64,000 nucleotides of DNA, taken from positions 2,032,432-2,096,431 of the forward strand of contig NW_020954636.1 of the NCBI RefSeq assembly GCF_900497805.2, in the 5' to 3' direction. This DNA comes from Vombatus ursinus (Eukaryota > Chordata > Mammalia > Diprotodontia > Vombatidae). Both the position numbers and the translations under genes were made by a program. The notes beneath the pieces were generated by a model. It ran no database searches, was not told the origin of the DNA, and saw nothing but the letters and a program-made list of their open reading frames with translations. Every line of letters begins with the position of its first letter. Position 1 is the first letter of the stretch. This document shows positions 21,010 through 32,589 of the stretch, piece by piece.

Positions 21010-22040
21010 GTAATTAGCCACTTAAACTCCACACTTTTCTCTGTTCTCAAATCCCCCTGCCCAACTGTCCTATCATCACTCATTTCTTGACAAAACTCAG
21101 TTCTGAATTATTTCCATTCTCCTAGGCTCTATTGTCCTCCTCCACTCCTACTCATGGGCTGCTCATCAAAAATGGAGGAAGTCTTACAATCATGCTGACT
21201 AGGTAGATTATAAATTCATGTCAGTCAACTTAACTCAGCCCTCACTGCTGCAAGACAGTCCTTTTATTCCTCATTAATGCCTTCCCCCTCTTACTGTCCA
21301 CAGAAGTTATTCCAAACTTTCTCTTCTCTCCATAAGAATTCCATACTCACCCCTACCCACCTTACCCTCAGCCAATGACTTGCTTATTACTTCAAGGAGA
21401 AAATAAAACCATCCAATATGACCTCCCTCTTCCATTATCTTCCCAGCAACAGAAATATCTAAGTCTGACCCTGGGTGGTAAATATAGTGATAGAACAAAG
21501 AAGCTAAGGTGTGTCATTCCATTTTATTCAGTGGGAGCATCTGGAATAAGATGATCATTAGTACAGTTCACATCATCTTCAAATTGCAGTCCATATTACC
21601 CAGCTGGGCAACTTTGTAGGCAATGTTTCCATAATTTTGTTCCATCATTCCTGGAATACATTCCTTCCTCATCTCTGCCTCTTAGAATCTCTAGATTCTT
21701 TCAAGTCTTGCCTCAACTGCTACCACCAAGATGAAGGCTTTTCTGATTCCTTCAATGGTTGAGACCCCCTCTTTCCCACCCCCATTGATATTGCACCATA
21801 GAACAATGGAAGAAATCAAAGAACCTGGCTTCCAATGCCCTTCTGATGCTTCTTACTACCTGTGTAACTTTAGGCAAGTCCTTTTGCCTCCTAAGGAATC
21901 AGTTTCTTCAATTCTCATATGAGGGGATTGCTCTTGGTAATGTCTTTTCTAGTTTTAGATCTGGGATCTATGTTTTCTTCCCTCCTAAAACATAAGGTCC
22001 CTGAGGTGAGGAACTAGTGATTTCTCCTGTGCTAATGTAT
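21010..22040 (+). mobile_element. L2 LINE fragments with nested MIR
   Basis: CCTGGAATACATTCCTTCCTCATCTCTGCCTCTTAGAATCTCTAGATTC and AAGGTCCCTGAGGTGAGGAACTAGTG are L2 3' UTR. A MIR (about 21800-21965: CTACCTGTGTAACTTTAGGCAAGTCC) splits them. The 5' limit is uncertain. Confidence 0.65.
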
Positions 22041-23384
22041 GGTAATATGTGGAAATGGCTTCAAGTCTTGGTTAGGATGAGTCCAGAGACCTCCATTCTT
22101 CACCAGACCTTGGTCTAGTTCCCAATCCAGGCTCAGACCAAAACCAGGATATGAGTAAAGGATGCAGGCAATAGAACTAGCTGCATGGAACTTTTTCATC
22201 CTTCTGATAATACCCTTTCCCTCTCTTATATGACCTTTCTGCCTGTACAGATCTAGAAACACACTTGTGAACTGTTTATCATTTTTTTTCCTTATGGATC
22301 TTTCTGTGCATATTACTCTTGTAAAACATTTATACTGGCTAGAAGCTATCTTGTCCTGTTTGTGTTTAGATTTGAGTGACAAGGTGGGTGGCTAGTAGTG
22401 ACACATTAGGCACACCCCTGATGAGGCAGAGATTTTCTAATGCCATTGAGTTGAGTCTCCATTGGTGAGCTACATACCAAGATTATTAGCTGAGAATCAA
22501 TTCAGGCAGCCAGCCTTAAATAATTTTTAGAAAGAGGATATTTGCTAAGGTGGTACAGTAAGAAGAATGAGTACAAAAATATCCCCACACAAGTCCACAA
22601 TTCATTTCTCCACAATTGTATACAAAGTAGAATAGGACAGTGTATATGAACTTAGAGAGCATTTGTGACAAAGAGATAACATAGCTTCTGGGTGCTGTCT
22701 CCTGGTGAGCTATGAATTTCCATTCATTGAAATCCTGGAATTTAAGTATAGACACTGCTGTCCATTGACATTGGAAGCCACTAGGACTGTAATGGGAAGA
22801 TATGCAATCCAACATCTTCCAGACTCTTTGAAGCTCACAAAGTCCTCCTTTGACTAAAGGAAGCTTGTCCTCTCCCCAATCAAGTGGTTCTTCCTAAGGG
22901 ATTTGCTAGAACTTGCCCTCTTTTAGTTTAGCACTGATAAGAATCCCTCAGTTTCAGCTAAGTTGATTGAATTTCTCTAGTTTCACCTACTTTTATGGGT
23001 AAGGAGCCAGGTATAATTGTATAACAGGTATAACTGTGAAAAGCATTTATACAAATAAAATCATTTTAAATATACTGAGGGCACTTAACTATTAAAAAGG
23101 ACCTTCAGTAAAACTAATTGTAATTACCATATACCCCACAGGGTTAGTGTGAGGTTCAATTAAAACAAATGAGATAATATTGGCAAAGCAATTTAGCATT
23201 GTTCTTGGCACATAGTGGGTGCTTTTGAAAATGATTATTCCCTTATCCCTTTCCCTTTTAAATAAAAGGGCATGACAAAATTTTTCAGCCAGTTAGATCA
23301 GACTTCTTCTATTGTCATTTTACTTCATCCCAAGGCTTCCAAAGACTAGTTTTGAGACTGCTGGGATGATTGAACATCCTATCA
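22041..23384. other. Unit-A-only sequence, no gene seen
   Basis: Open frames here are short and lack any domain. An old L2/MIR-type tail lies at about 23130-23240 (GCAAAGCAATTTAGCATTG, TTGGCACATAGTGGGTGCTT). Confidence 0.45.
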
Positions 23385-23530
23385 TTTATTTTAGGTATTT
23401 GGGTACTATTATTTATGATATAAGCCCAAGGGATGAAACTTGCTATTTCCTGAATTTCCTATGTGGTTATGAAGTTTTCCCTGTATTTACTCTTAAACCC
23501 TGTCCCTGAATTCTCAAGAGAGAGTAATCA
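23385..23530 (+). repeat. Dispersed 140-bp repeat, first copy
   Basis: TATTTGGGTACTATTATTTATGATATAAGCCCAAGGGATG...CCCTGTATTTACTC...CTGAATTCTCAAGA recurs in direct orientation at 24750-24890 and again at 51625-51745 in unit B. The family is unrecognised. Confidence 0.7.
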
Positions 23531-23724
23531 TTTATTTGAGGTAAAGATTGATTTACTCAGTCACTCAACTCTTTTATTTGCACACTGAAGTCTTCATGCC
23601 TATTGATGACTGTTAAGGCCATTAAAAACAAAATTTGAAAAAAAAATCAATACTAAATCTGTGTTTATTTTTCTCCAAGGCCCTAGGTTTACATTTCTAG
23701 TAATTGCCACCAGGCAAATTGTGC

Positions 23725-24260
23725 TACCTAACAATAAGATCATACACCTAATGGTACAGCAAGCCCAAAGCATCAAAGAGGCTTGGAGGATTATACATAC
23801 ATGAATCCATTGCGGTTCACAATGAGGAAGTGGCCTAAATCTATTCATTTAGTGAGTGGTCGAGATTGGTCTTGAACCCAGATCCTCTGGTTCTGGATCC
23901 AGCATTCTTACTATTCCAATATGTCATGTCTGCACAATTTGGTGGCAGTCAGATCGTGGAGAGCTTCAAATTGCAGGATGAGGACTTTGTAGTATATCCT
24001 AGTGGAAACAGGCAGATACCAAAGATTTTTCAGCAGAGGAGTTAATGTTATCAGGCCAATGTCTTAGATTCAGGAGCTATTAGGAGAATCAGTTGGAGAG
24101 AGATGAAACTGGAACAACAGCAGCAGCAAGAACAAGAAACAATTAGAATTATGTCGGCATATTCCAGGTCCTAGGAGGAGATGAGGGCCTGAAGCAGGGT
24201 TCTGACTGCATAAGGAGAGCTAAGATTTAATAAACATTGGGGTTCAGGTGAGACTAGATG
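23725..24260 (-). mobile_element. L2 LINE fragment, antisense, and conserved block
   Basis: The reverse complement of 23935-24100 reads like L2 ORF2 (CCTGATAACATTAACTCC, CTAGGATATACTACAAAGTCCTC, GAAGCTCTCCACGATCTGAC). The first 88 bases (23725-23812) are identical to 50588-50675 in unit B, unusually high for this duplication. Confidence 0.65.
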
Positions 24261-24749
24261 GTTTTCCAACTCTGAGATTTCTCTAACTCTATTAAACCAG
24301 GAAAGTATTAGAAACTGAGAGAGCAATTTGAAATTAACTTAATCTAGCTGAGTTGAGGCAAAATGGTGAAACCAGCTGATAAGAATTCAGATCTTGATTT
24401 TCTTACTTTCTATATGACCTTGAGTAAGGTGCCCCTCTGGTCCTCCATTGCCTCATCTGAGAAATGAACAGATTTGACCAGATTATATCTAAAGTCATCT
24501 CCAAATCTAAAGCCTATGATCTTTTGAAAGTGAAAATATTTCATAGTTATTTCTTCTCCAGTCACAAACTCTAGGAGAGAAATATTTGTCTACCCCATGG
24601 GAAAATCTATTTCCATAAAACTAAACCATAATAACTTCCAAGTGGGCCTATTTAGCAGAGATTTTCCTGATCACACCCTGTATCTTTATTTCATTAGGAG
24701 GCATCAGGATTTGGAACAATATCAGGATATTGAATCTATAGCAAATCCA

Positions 24750-24890
24750 AGTATTTGGGTACTACTATTTGTGATGTAATTCCAAGGGATGTAACTTGCT
24801 ATTTCTTGAGTTTCCTATGTTGTTAGGAAGATATTCCCTGTATTTACTCCTAAACCTCCCCCCTGAATTCTCAAGACAGATTAACAGAGA
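24750..24890 (+). repeat. Dispersed 140-bp repeat, second copy
   Basis: Direct repeat of 23385-23530, ending just before a (GA)n tract at 24885-24906. The unit-B counterpart is 51625-51745. Confidence 0.7.
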
Positions 24891-24906
24891 GAGAGAGAGA
24901 GAGAGA
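24885..24906. repeat. (GA)n microsatellite
   Basis: About 10 GA units; the unit-B counterpart at 51742-51779 is longer. Confidence 0.9.
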
Positions 24907-26995
24907 CAAATAGTGCCTAGGTTTCCCTACAGGAAAAAGATGTTTGGGGATGATGTCCCATGGATCTTTCTCCTGCATTGAATTCTCAAGACTCTGGGGA
25001 AGTCTGGGGAAGTCAGGGGATGTAACTGATTTTAACTGATCACAGGAAGGAAAACCCTTCATTTCTAAGCAACACCCAGATGCTGCCTCAGTCCCTGTTA
25101 GGAAAGACAGTGAGTTCCTGTCTGTAGGACCTGGAGACTTCTTCTCAAGCTAACTTTCAGGTGAAGACCAATGCTTATGACATACAAAGTTTATGTGGTC
25201 ATTTGCTCTGGGAGATGGTTTAGACAAGAGGGATGAGTGGTGAAATCAGGAATTATCAGCATTGGGAGGGAAATGCAGATGTTCCCTCTGAGCTGGGCAA
25301 ATTCCTGGCTATGAATCTAGATTCATAGCAGCAAAGTCACGTACCACTTCAAGGAATAAATTCCAACAATCATACCCTATGGACAGGTAGTTCTCTGATT
25401 CCACTGAAATCCCACTTTGGGGAGAGTGGTATGGTGACAGATGGACTTGGCAAACTGTGTCCCTGTTAAGGAGCTAAAGAAGAGTAAAAGAACTATCACA
25501 CAATTTGAGCATGATCTATTCAGGTTACACCTAGAAACAGCTCAATGTGTGGCGGCCACCTCCTGAAATTTAAAGAGGACATGGAAGTGATCTGTCTAAA
25601 GGGACTCTGATCCTTCTTTTGTCTCTAAAACATACATATCCTGGAAATAATCTTTAGAGTGAGTGGCTAGACTAGAGAGATTCCATTCTGACTCTCCTTT
25701 AGTCACTCTGGTCAGAGAGGACTAGTACTGTGCCCTGTAAGAGTTCAAAAGGCAATGAAAAGTTCATGTCCACTGTGGGAAGGACCCTCATTTTGATCTG
25801 TGCTGTAAAAGGAAGACGTTTTCTTCATTGTTCTTTTCTGACGAATGTTACAACACTTGCTCTGTCATAAGTATTCTACAGAAACAGCCTGAACTCCAGA
25901 CAAAAACAAATCAAGCCATGAGAATAAATCAGGTAGGTATCCAATATGGCGTCAGAATAGCCATGAGCCTATGAAGAAATCTGGTAAAGCTTTCCCAACT
26001 TAAGAAGCATTTCCCAAAAATACCAGGTTTATTTGGTTGTGTATTCAATTTGCCTTGGTTCAGAATTAAATTCATCTGTTCATTCATTCTTTCACCATAT
26101 ACTGACTACTATGTTCAAAGTGAGAGGCTGGCAGAGTAATGGGTAGAGGGCTGTCTTTGGAATCATGAAAACATGCCTCTGACACATATTGTGTGTCCCT
26201 GAAATGATCGCTTTACCTCTCAGTCTTCCAGAAAACTCTCTAAGACTAAGTTGTACAAAAGTTGCATATCTACATCAATGGAGAAATCTTCAACACTCAA
26301 GGTTCCTTCAACAATGAAGTCACAGGTATAGACTTAAAAACAAAAGCATATGAAACATTGAGACTTAGTAAAGATAGATAAAGTCTTTGTCCTCAATCAA
26401 TTTATAATCTCACTAGGGAGATTAAACAGGCATAGAAAGAACTATAATTCAGCCTGTCATGCCATAAGAGAGATAAAGGTTGCTATGAGAGATCCAAACA
26501 TGAAGACAATGAGACAAGGGCAAGGGAGGGAGGGGGAAGGATAAGGGAGAAGGGGCAGCAGTCAAGGCCCAGGTGACAGTGTGAGCAAATTTGCAGAAGG
26601 ATGTATCATAAGGTTGTCACAGTAGTCAAGTGCAGGTGAGTAGTTGAATTTAGACTATGAATATACTGAGCACACTTCTTTCTGTCACCGCCTTTTGTAA
26701 GGTGGGATTATTATCCAAGCATCAGTGAGCTCAATACTTCTCTCCCCTAAATCTAGGGCTGCTGGTACTTACAAGGTTCTTCACTGTTTTCACATTCATG
26801 CTTTACTTTCTTTTGAAAATCAAAATAGAAGTTGACACAAAATATTACTTGTTAACTGAGCCTTAGAAATATGAAAAGATGCAAGGATTCAAAGGTAAGT
26901 TTCAATGGTCTATGTAATTATATCACTGGAACTGGAGTGGTTTCTACTTGCAAACGGGCTATGGCAGGTTCCATCTTTCTTTCTTCATTCTTCAT
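24907..26995. other. Anonymous sequence shared with unit B
   Basis: Aligns to 51780-53780. No gene or clear repeat. It contains a G-quadruplex-type motif at 26518-26536 that unit B lacks. Confidence 0.5.
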
Positions 26996-27113
26996 ATTCA
27001 GAGGTTACACTCTTAAAGATTACTGTTAGCTGTATCTAGCTCTGACTGAAAAGATAATTGGCATTAATATCCTACCAGCTCCACACATCAAAACCTTTTC
27101 TTAGTTCATGTTA
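26996..27113. other. 118-bp non-coding block identical between units
   Basis: Identical to 53781-53898. It contains homeodomain-type TAATTGG and TTAATAT cores. The surrounding 400 bases differ at only about 12 sites. Either recent conversion or constraint. Confidence 0.6.
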
Positions 27114-27295
27114 TCACAGATGTAGGGTTAGAAGAGACCTTAGAATGGGTCAAACTCCCTAATTTTAGAGATGAGGAAACTGAGGCCTGGAGAGTTTAAG
27201 TGAGTTGCTTAAATCCACACAGCTAATAGGTGGCAATCAGGGATCTCCTGATTCCAAATTCAATGTTCTTTCCATTTTACAATGTAGTTGCTCAC
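27110..27295 (-). mobile_element. MIR SINE, antisense
   Basis: ATTTTAGAGATGAGGAAACTGAGGCCTGGAGAG...CACACAGCTAATAGGTGGCAATCAGG is a classic reversed MIR. Shared with 53905-54070. Confidence 0.85.
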
Positions 27296-27654
27296 CTGAT
27301 AAGAGTTCTCAAGGGTAGTAACTGTTTACAGAAACCATCCTACCTGGTATATTGTTCTTTCCATTTTCTGCCAGCCGCAATCCTTTCCTCAGAAAGAAGT
27401 TCTATTCCTTCCCAGCCACCTAGACTGATCCACTTTAACACTGGTGTTTTCCAACTTCAAAAGTTCTGTCACATTTTCTAAAATGTCATAGTAAATACAC
27501 AGTGATCCTTTTGCCATCTTTCTTTGAATTACTGTAGATCATGGAGCAAAATAGAAGCATAGATCTTTAGAGTTAGAAGGGACCTTAAACATCATTCAAC
27601 TCCTTTATTTTAGGATGTCCAGAAGAGTGAAGTGACTTCCCAAAAGCCAATTTT

Positions 27655-27895
27655 GTTATGAAAGGCGATTGTAGTAGAAAGGGTGCTGGATTGGGAGTCA
27701 GAGGATCTGGGTTCAGATCCTGGTTCTCCTACTTGCTACCTGAGTGACCTTGTACAAGGGACCTTCGCTCACTGGCCCTCACTTCCCTCATTTTTAAAAT
27801 AAAGGGGTTGCACCAGATAACTTTTAAAGCCAATTTCAGGTCTAAATTTCCATTACTTAGCACAGTGCCTGGCACATAATGAATGTTTATTGATT
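27655..27895 (+). mobile_element. MIR SINE with L2-type tail
   Basis: GTAGTAGAAAGGGTGCTGGATTGGGAGTCAGAGGATCTGGGTTCAG through AAAATAAAGGGGTTGCACCAG, then CACAGTGCCTGGCACATAATGAATG. Shared with 54445-54690. Confidence 0.88.
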
Positions 27896-28754
27896 GATTG
27901 ATTAAAATTTATGATACTATGAATTTTTGTCATCTATTGTTTGCAGGCATGTAGCACAGTGGAGTTGTATGGTGGTTACTGTCTGCAAAACTGGCAAAAG
28001 TTACAGTATACTTAAAGGTTATCCCTTTTATTCCTCTATTCATTCCTGTACAGTCCAAATTGAGCAAGACACTGGATTAATCAATCTGTTTCTTATTTTA
28101 TTCAAGTTTTGCTTTTTGTAAATATTTTCTAAGCTATTTTCATTTTTAGTTTTCCTATTCTTACACATGTTAAATGAAATAATTTGGAAATTATTTAAAT
28201 TTTGAACTTTTACTTTGGTAAATCTAATGAAAACTAGGTTACGGAGTAGAAGGAAGAAAATTACTTCAATGTTGATTATAGCATATAGGGAGAAACTCAG
28301 GAGAGTTAGAGATTAAATAGGAAAGATAAATCATGTGGGTATCATTTTTCAGTTCTTAAAACAGCTAATACTGGAGACTAAATATATTGTAAAGGAAAAA
28401 GCCTGGAAAATGGAATCAAAAGATCTATAGTATTTATTAGTGCATTATCTACAGCACTTGTTATTTATAACATCAAATTCTCATTCCAACAAAGATAAGA
28501 CATAGAAGGGATAAAGTGCAGGCAAGAACAAGGGTATCTAAGTGCATAAATGGTAGACTAGGTGTCTCAGAAATAATTTGTGTCTTGTACTGTACTCCCA
28601 AGGCAAAGAAAATAATTCTAATTAATCTCTTGTTTGGTACTGTTTTCTATGAGATTAGATGTCTATTTTAAGAAATGACAATTCAAGTAATGTAATCAGA
28701 GATGTAATGCCTATATACTCTTAAAGGGTCACATCAGAAATCAGTGTCAAAGAT
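27896..28754. other. Anonymous AT-rich sequence, mostly shared with unit B
   Basis: No gene. Unit B has about 1.2 kb more at the position of 28425 (55215-56390). Confidence 0.5.
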
Positions 28755-30170
28755 GAATTCTGTAATCTATACTCATTTTAAAAAAATATATTTTATTGAT
28801 ATTTTTTCATTGCCTACATTTCCTTTATATCCTTCCACTACCTCTCCCAGACAGTCATCCCTTACAACCAATATTTTTAAAAAGAAAAAAAAATCAGCAA
28901 AACTGATATTTCAGCTCAATTTATATGAGAATTCTACCAAACTTTTAAAGAACAATGTAGCCTATACTACACAAATTATTGTCCAACACTAAGTAAGAAA
29001 CCATTTTATTAAACATTTTTATGAGGCAAATATAGTCCTAATACTTTAATCAAGGAAGTTTGGTAAAGCAAAGAACAAGATTATAAATGATTGATTTTTT
29101 AAAAAGTTTTTATAATCTTTTTGCCAGGATTTTATTTTATTTGACAGGATTATTATTTATTTAAAATTTTAAAATAAAAAATTATATTGATCCATAATTC
29201 TTATATAAATTGATCTGAAATAGGAAATTTTTCCTTCTTTCTTGGTTCCTTTACTGTGATTCTATTTCCTTTTCTGAGACTGGATAATTTGATGTTCTAC
29301 TAGTTTGGACACTTTATTTTTCATGAGGTAGTATTTTATTTCTTTTGTGTTTCAGCTGTGTTGTTTAATTGTACATAGAAGGTTTTTTAAATTATTTTTT
29401 CTTCTAGTTTTGCTGTGATTTCAACTTGTTCTATTTTTTTGTTGATCTAATTTTTCTACCTTCTTATTTCTAATCAGGCTGACTAAATATTTACCAATTT
29501 TGTTAGTCTTTTCAAAGAATCAGCCTTCTTTTTATAAGTTCTTTAGTCTTCTTAATTTCCAATTTATCCATTTCTCCTATAATTCTCAAGGTTCCCTTTT
29601 TGTTATATTGATTTGTTTATTTGTTGACTTTCTATTTCTTCAATAAATTGTTTATTAATCCTTTCCTTTTCTGTTTTATCAATGTAAGCCTTTAGGGATT
29701 TTTTTTTAACTTCAGAGGACTTTATTAGCTCTATCACAGAAATTTGGATATGCTCTCTCTATTCACTGTCATTGTCTTTCAAATAGTTACATTGTTTCTA
29801 TTTTTTGTTCAGTGACCTACGCATTATTTAAGGTGTCATTATTATCTCCAAAAGGTTTTAGCCTTTTGTTTGTGCTTACTGAATTGATTATTACTTCTTT
29901 TGCATTGTGATCTAAATGGATGTGCTTTGTATTTCTCTCCTTTTATATTTATTTGCAAATTTTCTGTGTACTAACACATTGACTATTTTTGTAAAAGTGC
30001 AATATGGTGATTAGAAGTATGTATATTTTTGGTGGTCCCTTTCAGGTGAAATAAATATTTTAGCTCTAAATTCTTTATTTTGTTGATTCTATATTTTTCC
30101 ATTTGTTTATCTTTCTGTTAGATCTGTCCAACTTTGAAATTATTCCTACTAGGTTGATTTTTTGTCTTCA
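28755..30170 (-). mobile_element. L1 LINE, antisense, old; internal inverted segment
   Basis: A reversed 3' UTR with a poly-T-like start, then reversed ORF2 linker/endonuclease-side sequence (TTTTCAAAGAATCAGCCTTC, TCCATTTCTCCTATAATTCTC). Within it, 28905-29075 runs on the + strand and reads ORF2 RT-region sense sequence (EFYQTFK..., NSFYEAN-like remains). Unit B keeps this part antisense (58405-58740) and has 1.4 kb more of the element. Confidence 0.75.
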
Positions 30171-30581
30171 GTAGCTTCTGCAAGGATAGGACTGGTCCCA
30201 ACTTGATTTCAGTCCCCTTACTTCAGACCTGTTGTAGTCACTCACACTGCCCTCCTACCCAAGTTCCTTCCATGGATCCCTTTCTTTCCCTCTGATTCTC
30301 CCCTCCTCCAAAAGGAAGGGTCTCCCTTTCCTACCTTTTATATATTTGAATGTATTTTGCATTCATTTGCATGTATACACATATAAATACATACGGGCCC
30401 TATATTCCTTCAGAAACACTGAAATACTTGAATCAATTAAGAACAACAATTAGTTAAAATGGTTTCTGAAGCTATTGAATAATTAGTTTAACTATTACTT
30501 TAAAAAAAAAAACTATCAGATGTACTATGCCTCCTTCCCCAGCTGCCTCAATTCAGGTAAGCTGCCCTACCCACCAAAAAT
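30171..30581. other. Anonymous sequence shared with unit B
   Basis: 30171-30290 aligns to 59690-59870 and 30390-30581 to 60890-61063; unit B has an extra 1 kb between. No gene. Confidence 0.5.
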
Positions 30582-30834
30582 AGGCAGCTAGGTGATACAG
30601 TGGATAGGGGACCAGGCCAACAGTCAGGAAAACTTCTCTTCCTGAGTTCAAATCTGGCCTTAGACACTTAGTAGCTGTGTGAACCTGGGCAAGTCACCTA
30701 GCCTTGTTTGCCTCAGTTTCCTCATTTGTAAAATGATCTAGAGAAGAAAATGGCACAACATATCATCATTTTTGCCAAGAAAACCCCAACTGGGGTCACA
30801 GTCAGACACAACTGAAAAACAACTGAACAACAAC
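30582..30834 (+). mobile_element. Marsupial tRNA-like SINE with long tail
   Basis: AGGCAGCTAGGTGATACAGTGG...GAGTTCAAATCTGGCC...AAAATGGCACAACATATC...AAGAAAACCCCAACTGGGG...CAACTGAACAACAAC. Shared with 61064-61316. Confidence 0.9.
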
Positions 30835-30984
30835 TAAACTAAAAAGAGCTTTATTGTGCTCTGAGGCCTGGTGTCCTAGATCACTACTGCCCCCTACCAA
30901 CTGAATTTATCTTAAAAAGTATTCATTTGAGAGTGCTTTTGCTACTGTGGTGCTTGATCTGGTCATGTTTTTTGAAACTTACCC

Positions 30985-31625
30985 CTCCAAAATGCAATGC
31001 AAGATATAGCTCAGATAGGTACAAGAGGATAATTGCTGCTGGCTAATAGCAAAGGTAGCATGGTGGGGGGAATAAGTTCTGGCTCTGGAGTCAGAGGATT
31101 AGATTCAATTCCTGGTTTTGACCCTCATTGTCTCTGTGATCTTGGGCAACCCTCTTTACCTTTCTGGAACATGGTTTATTCAAATGTAAAATGATGGAAT
31201 TCAATTCAATAAATATTTATTAAATGCTTACTATGTGCCAGGCACTGTGCTAAGTTCTGGGGATACAAAAAGAATCAAAAGACAGTCCCTGGCCTCAGGG
31301 AACTCATAATCTAACAAGAGCAGGGGGCACATTTGAGAGATATTGCAAAGGTGAAATTGACAGACCTTGGCCACAGCTCAGATATGGAGGGTATGAAAGA
31401 TAGTCAGGAATCCATGAGGACTACTAGGCTGTGAGCCTGAAGGACTGGGAGATTGGTGTTGCCCTTTAGAGTCATAGGGAAGGTAGGAGGCAGGAGGGTT
31501 TAGGGGAAAAGAAAATGAGTTCTGTTTTGGACATACTGAGTTTAAGATGTCTACCGGACATCCACTGAAACAACAAAACATAGCTTTTTAAACATCAGGA
31601 GATATAACTACCATTTTTCCTACCC
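30985..31625. repeat. Segment inverted relative to unit B (MIR plus antisense L2)
   Basis: Reverse complement of 61486-62655. On the + strand it holds a MIR (31045-31195), then a reversed L2 tail (31200-31330: AATATTTATTAAATGCTTACTATGTGCCAGGCACTG) and a reversed L2 ORF2 piece (31378-31581). About 0.55 kb of the L2 present in unit B is missing here. The anonymous bases beside the MIR (AGATAGGTACAAGAGGATAATTGC) also match in reverse, so the arrangement is a true inversion. Confidence 0.85.
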
Positions 31626-32079
31626 GTCTTGATCCCAGACTTGGATTTCCTTCTTTTTTTTCTTACATTTTTCCTTTTCATTACCAAAGGACTATAGTAG
31701 AAGCCTGTACCTGGTGTATTATCCAACCCTGGTGGAACTTCATAGGCTGTTGGTTCAGTGATTTATTAATCACACAATCACCCATCTTGCTAAGTTACTT
31801 GAGTAGGTGTTTCTCATGCCTTCTGATAGCATGTAGCTACCCCTTCCTTCAGTCTCCTTTGGATGGAATATTCCTCTAGCCCCCTACTTGCTTACAAAGC
31901 ACTATCCTCCCTCCTAATGGTAGCTCTGAGAATTCAAAGAGGTCTTAGAAGCCACTTCAACCTGCTAACTTATGCAAGAATATTTCCATTGTATGAACCC
32001 TGGGTTAGTTACTGAATCATGATTATGTTATTGTTCATGTAGACCTTGGAGGTTAGTTAAAAATCTATTGTCTCAGATG
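31626..32079. other. Spacer between duplicated units, nothing recognised
   Basis: No gene and no match to unit B or its flank. Confidence 0.5.
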
Positions 32080-32285
32080 TCATAGCTTTTGTTTTTACAA
32101 TTGTTTAATGCAATAATATATGATATTTTATATTATTTGTTTGTGTTTATGTTTTAGTAGAATGTAAGGCTCCTAAAAGCAACGACAATGTAACTTTTAT
32201 ATGTATATCTACATCAGCTTGCACTATGTCAATCACATAGGAAATATATAATAAATAATCATTGGTTGATTAATTTGCCTATTAG
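32080..32285 (+). mobile_element. Old L2 3' end fragment
   Basis: TTTAGTAGAATGTAAGGCTCCTAAAAGCAACGACAATG...ATATAATAAATAATCATTGG follows the L2 tail pattern. Confidence 0.55.
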
Positions 32286-32589
32286 ATTATAAACTTAATA
32301 ATATGACAACCATTTTTTTTATTTCCACCAGCTAAGGACACTATGGTGCCTATAGTAAGTATATAATAGAGATTATATGAATAAATGTCAGATGAACAGA
32401 TGAATCTAGTGTGAGCTCCTAATCAGAGAATAATAATGATAATGATACCAAGTCATTTTTATGTAATGCTTTAAAATGTATGTTTTTTCCTCTACTAATC
32501 TTATGAATGAAATAATATATTTTTTTCCATTTTTAGGGGAAAAAGAAGACTTCCCCAAAGTCATTCAGCTACTAATTATCAGAACTGAG

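Larger units (their letters stand above)
4113..31625 (+). repeat. Segmental duplication unit A (contains receptor A)
   Basis: Roughly 27.5 kb that aligns in order and direct orientation to 35637-62655. Anchors include 4130-5525 with 35650-37105, 8862-9192 with 41310-41643, 9193-12640 with 42768-46090, 12705-14320 with 46270-47810, 15985-17980 with 48061-49885, 23715-28420 with 50580-55215, 28425-28905 with 56393-56885, 29085-30290 with 58310-59870, and 30390-30985 with 60890-61485. The match includes anonymous non-repeat sequence, so it is a true duplication and not shared interspersed repeats. Unit-specific parts are 5540-6495, 6680-8860, 14320-15980, 17314-17476 and 17985-23700. Boundaries are judged by eye to within tens of bases. 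Confidence 0.9.

Noticed and set aside
23600-23848. Minus-strand frame shared with 50478-50711 in unit B (MLWACCTIRCMILLLG in both)
   Set aside because: Shared peptide simply reflects the near-identical DNA; different starts, different ends and no family.
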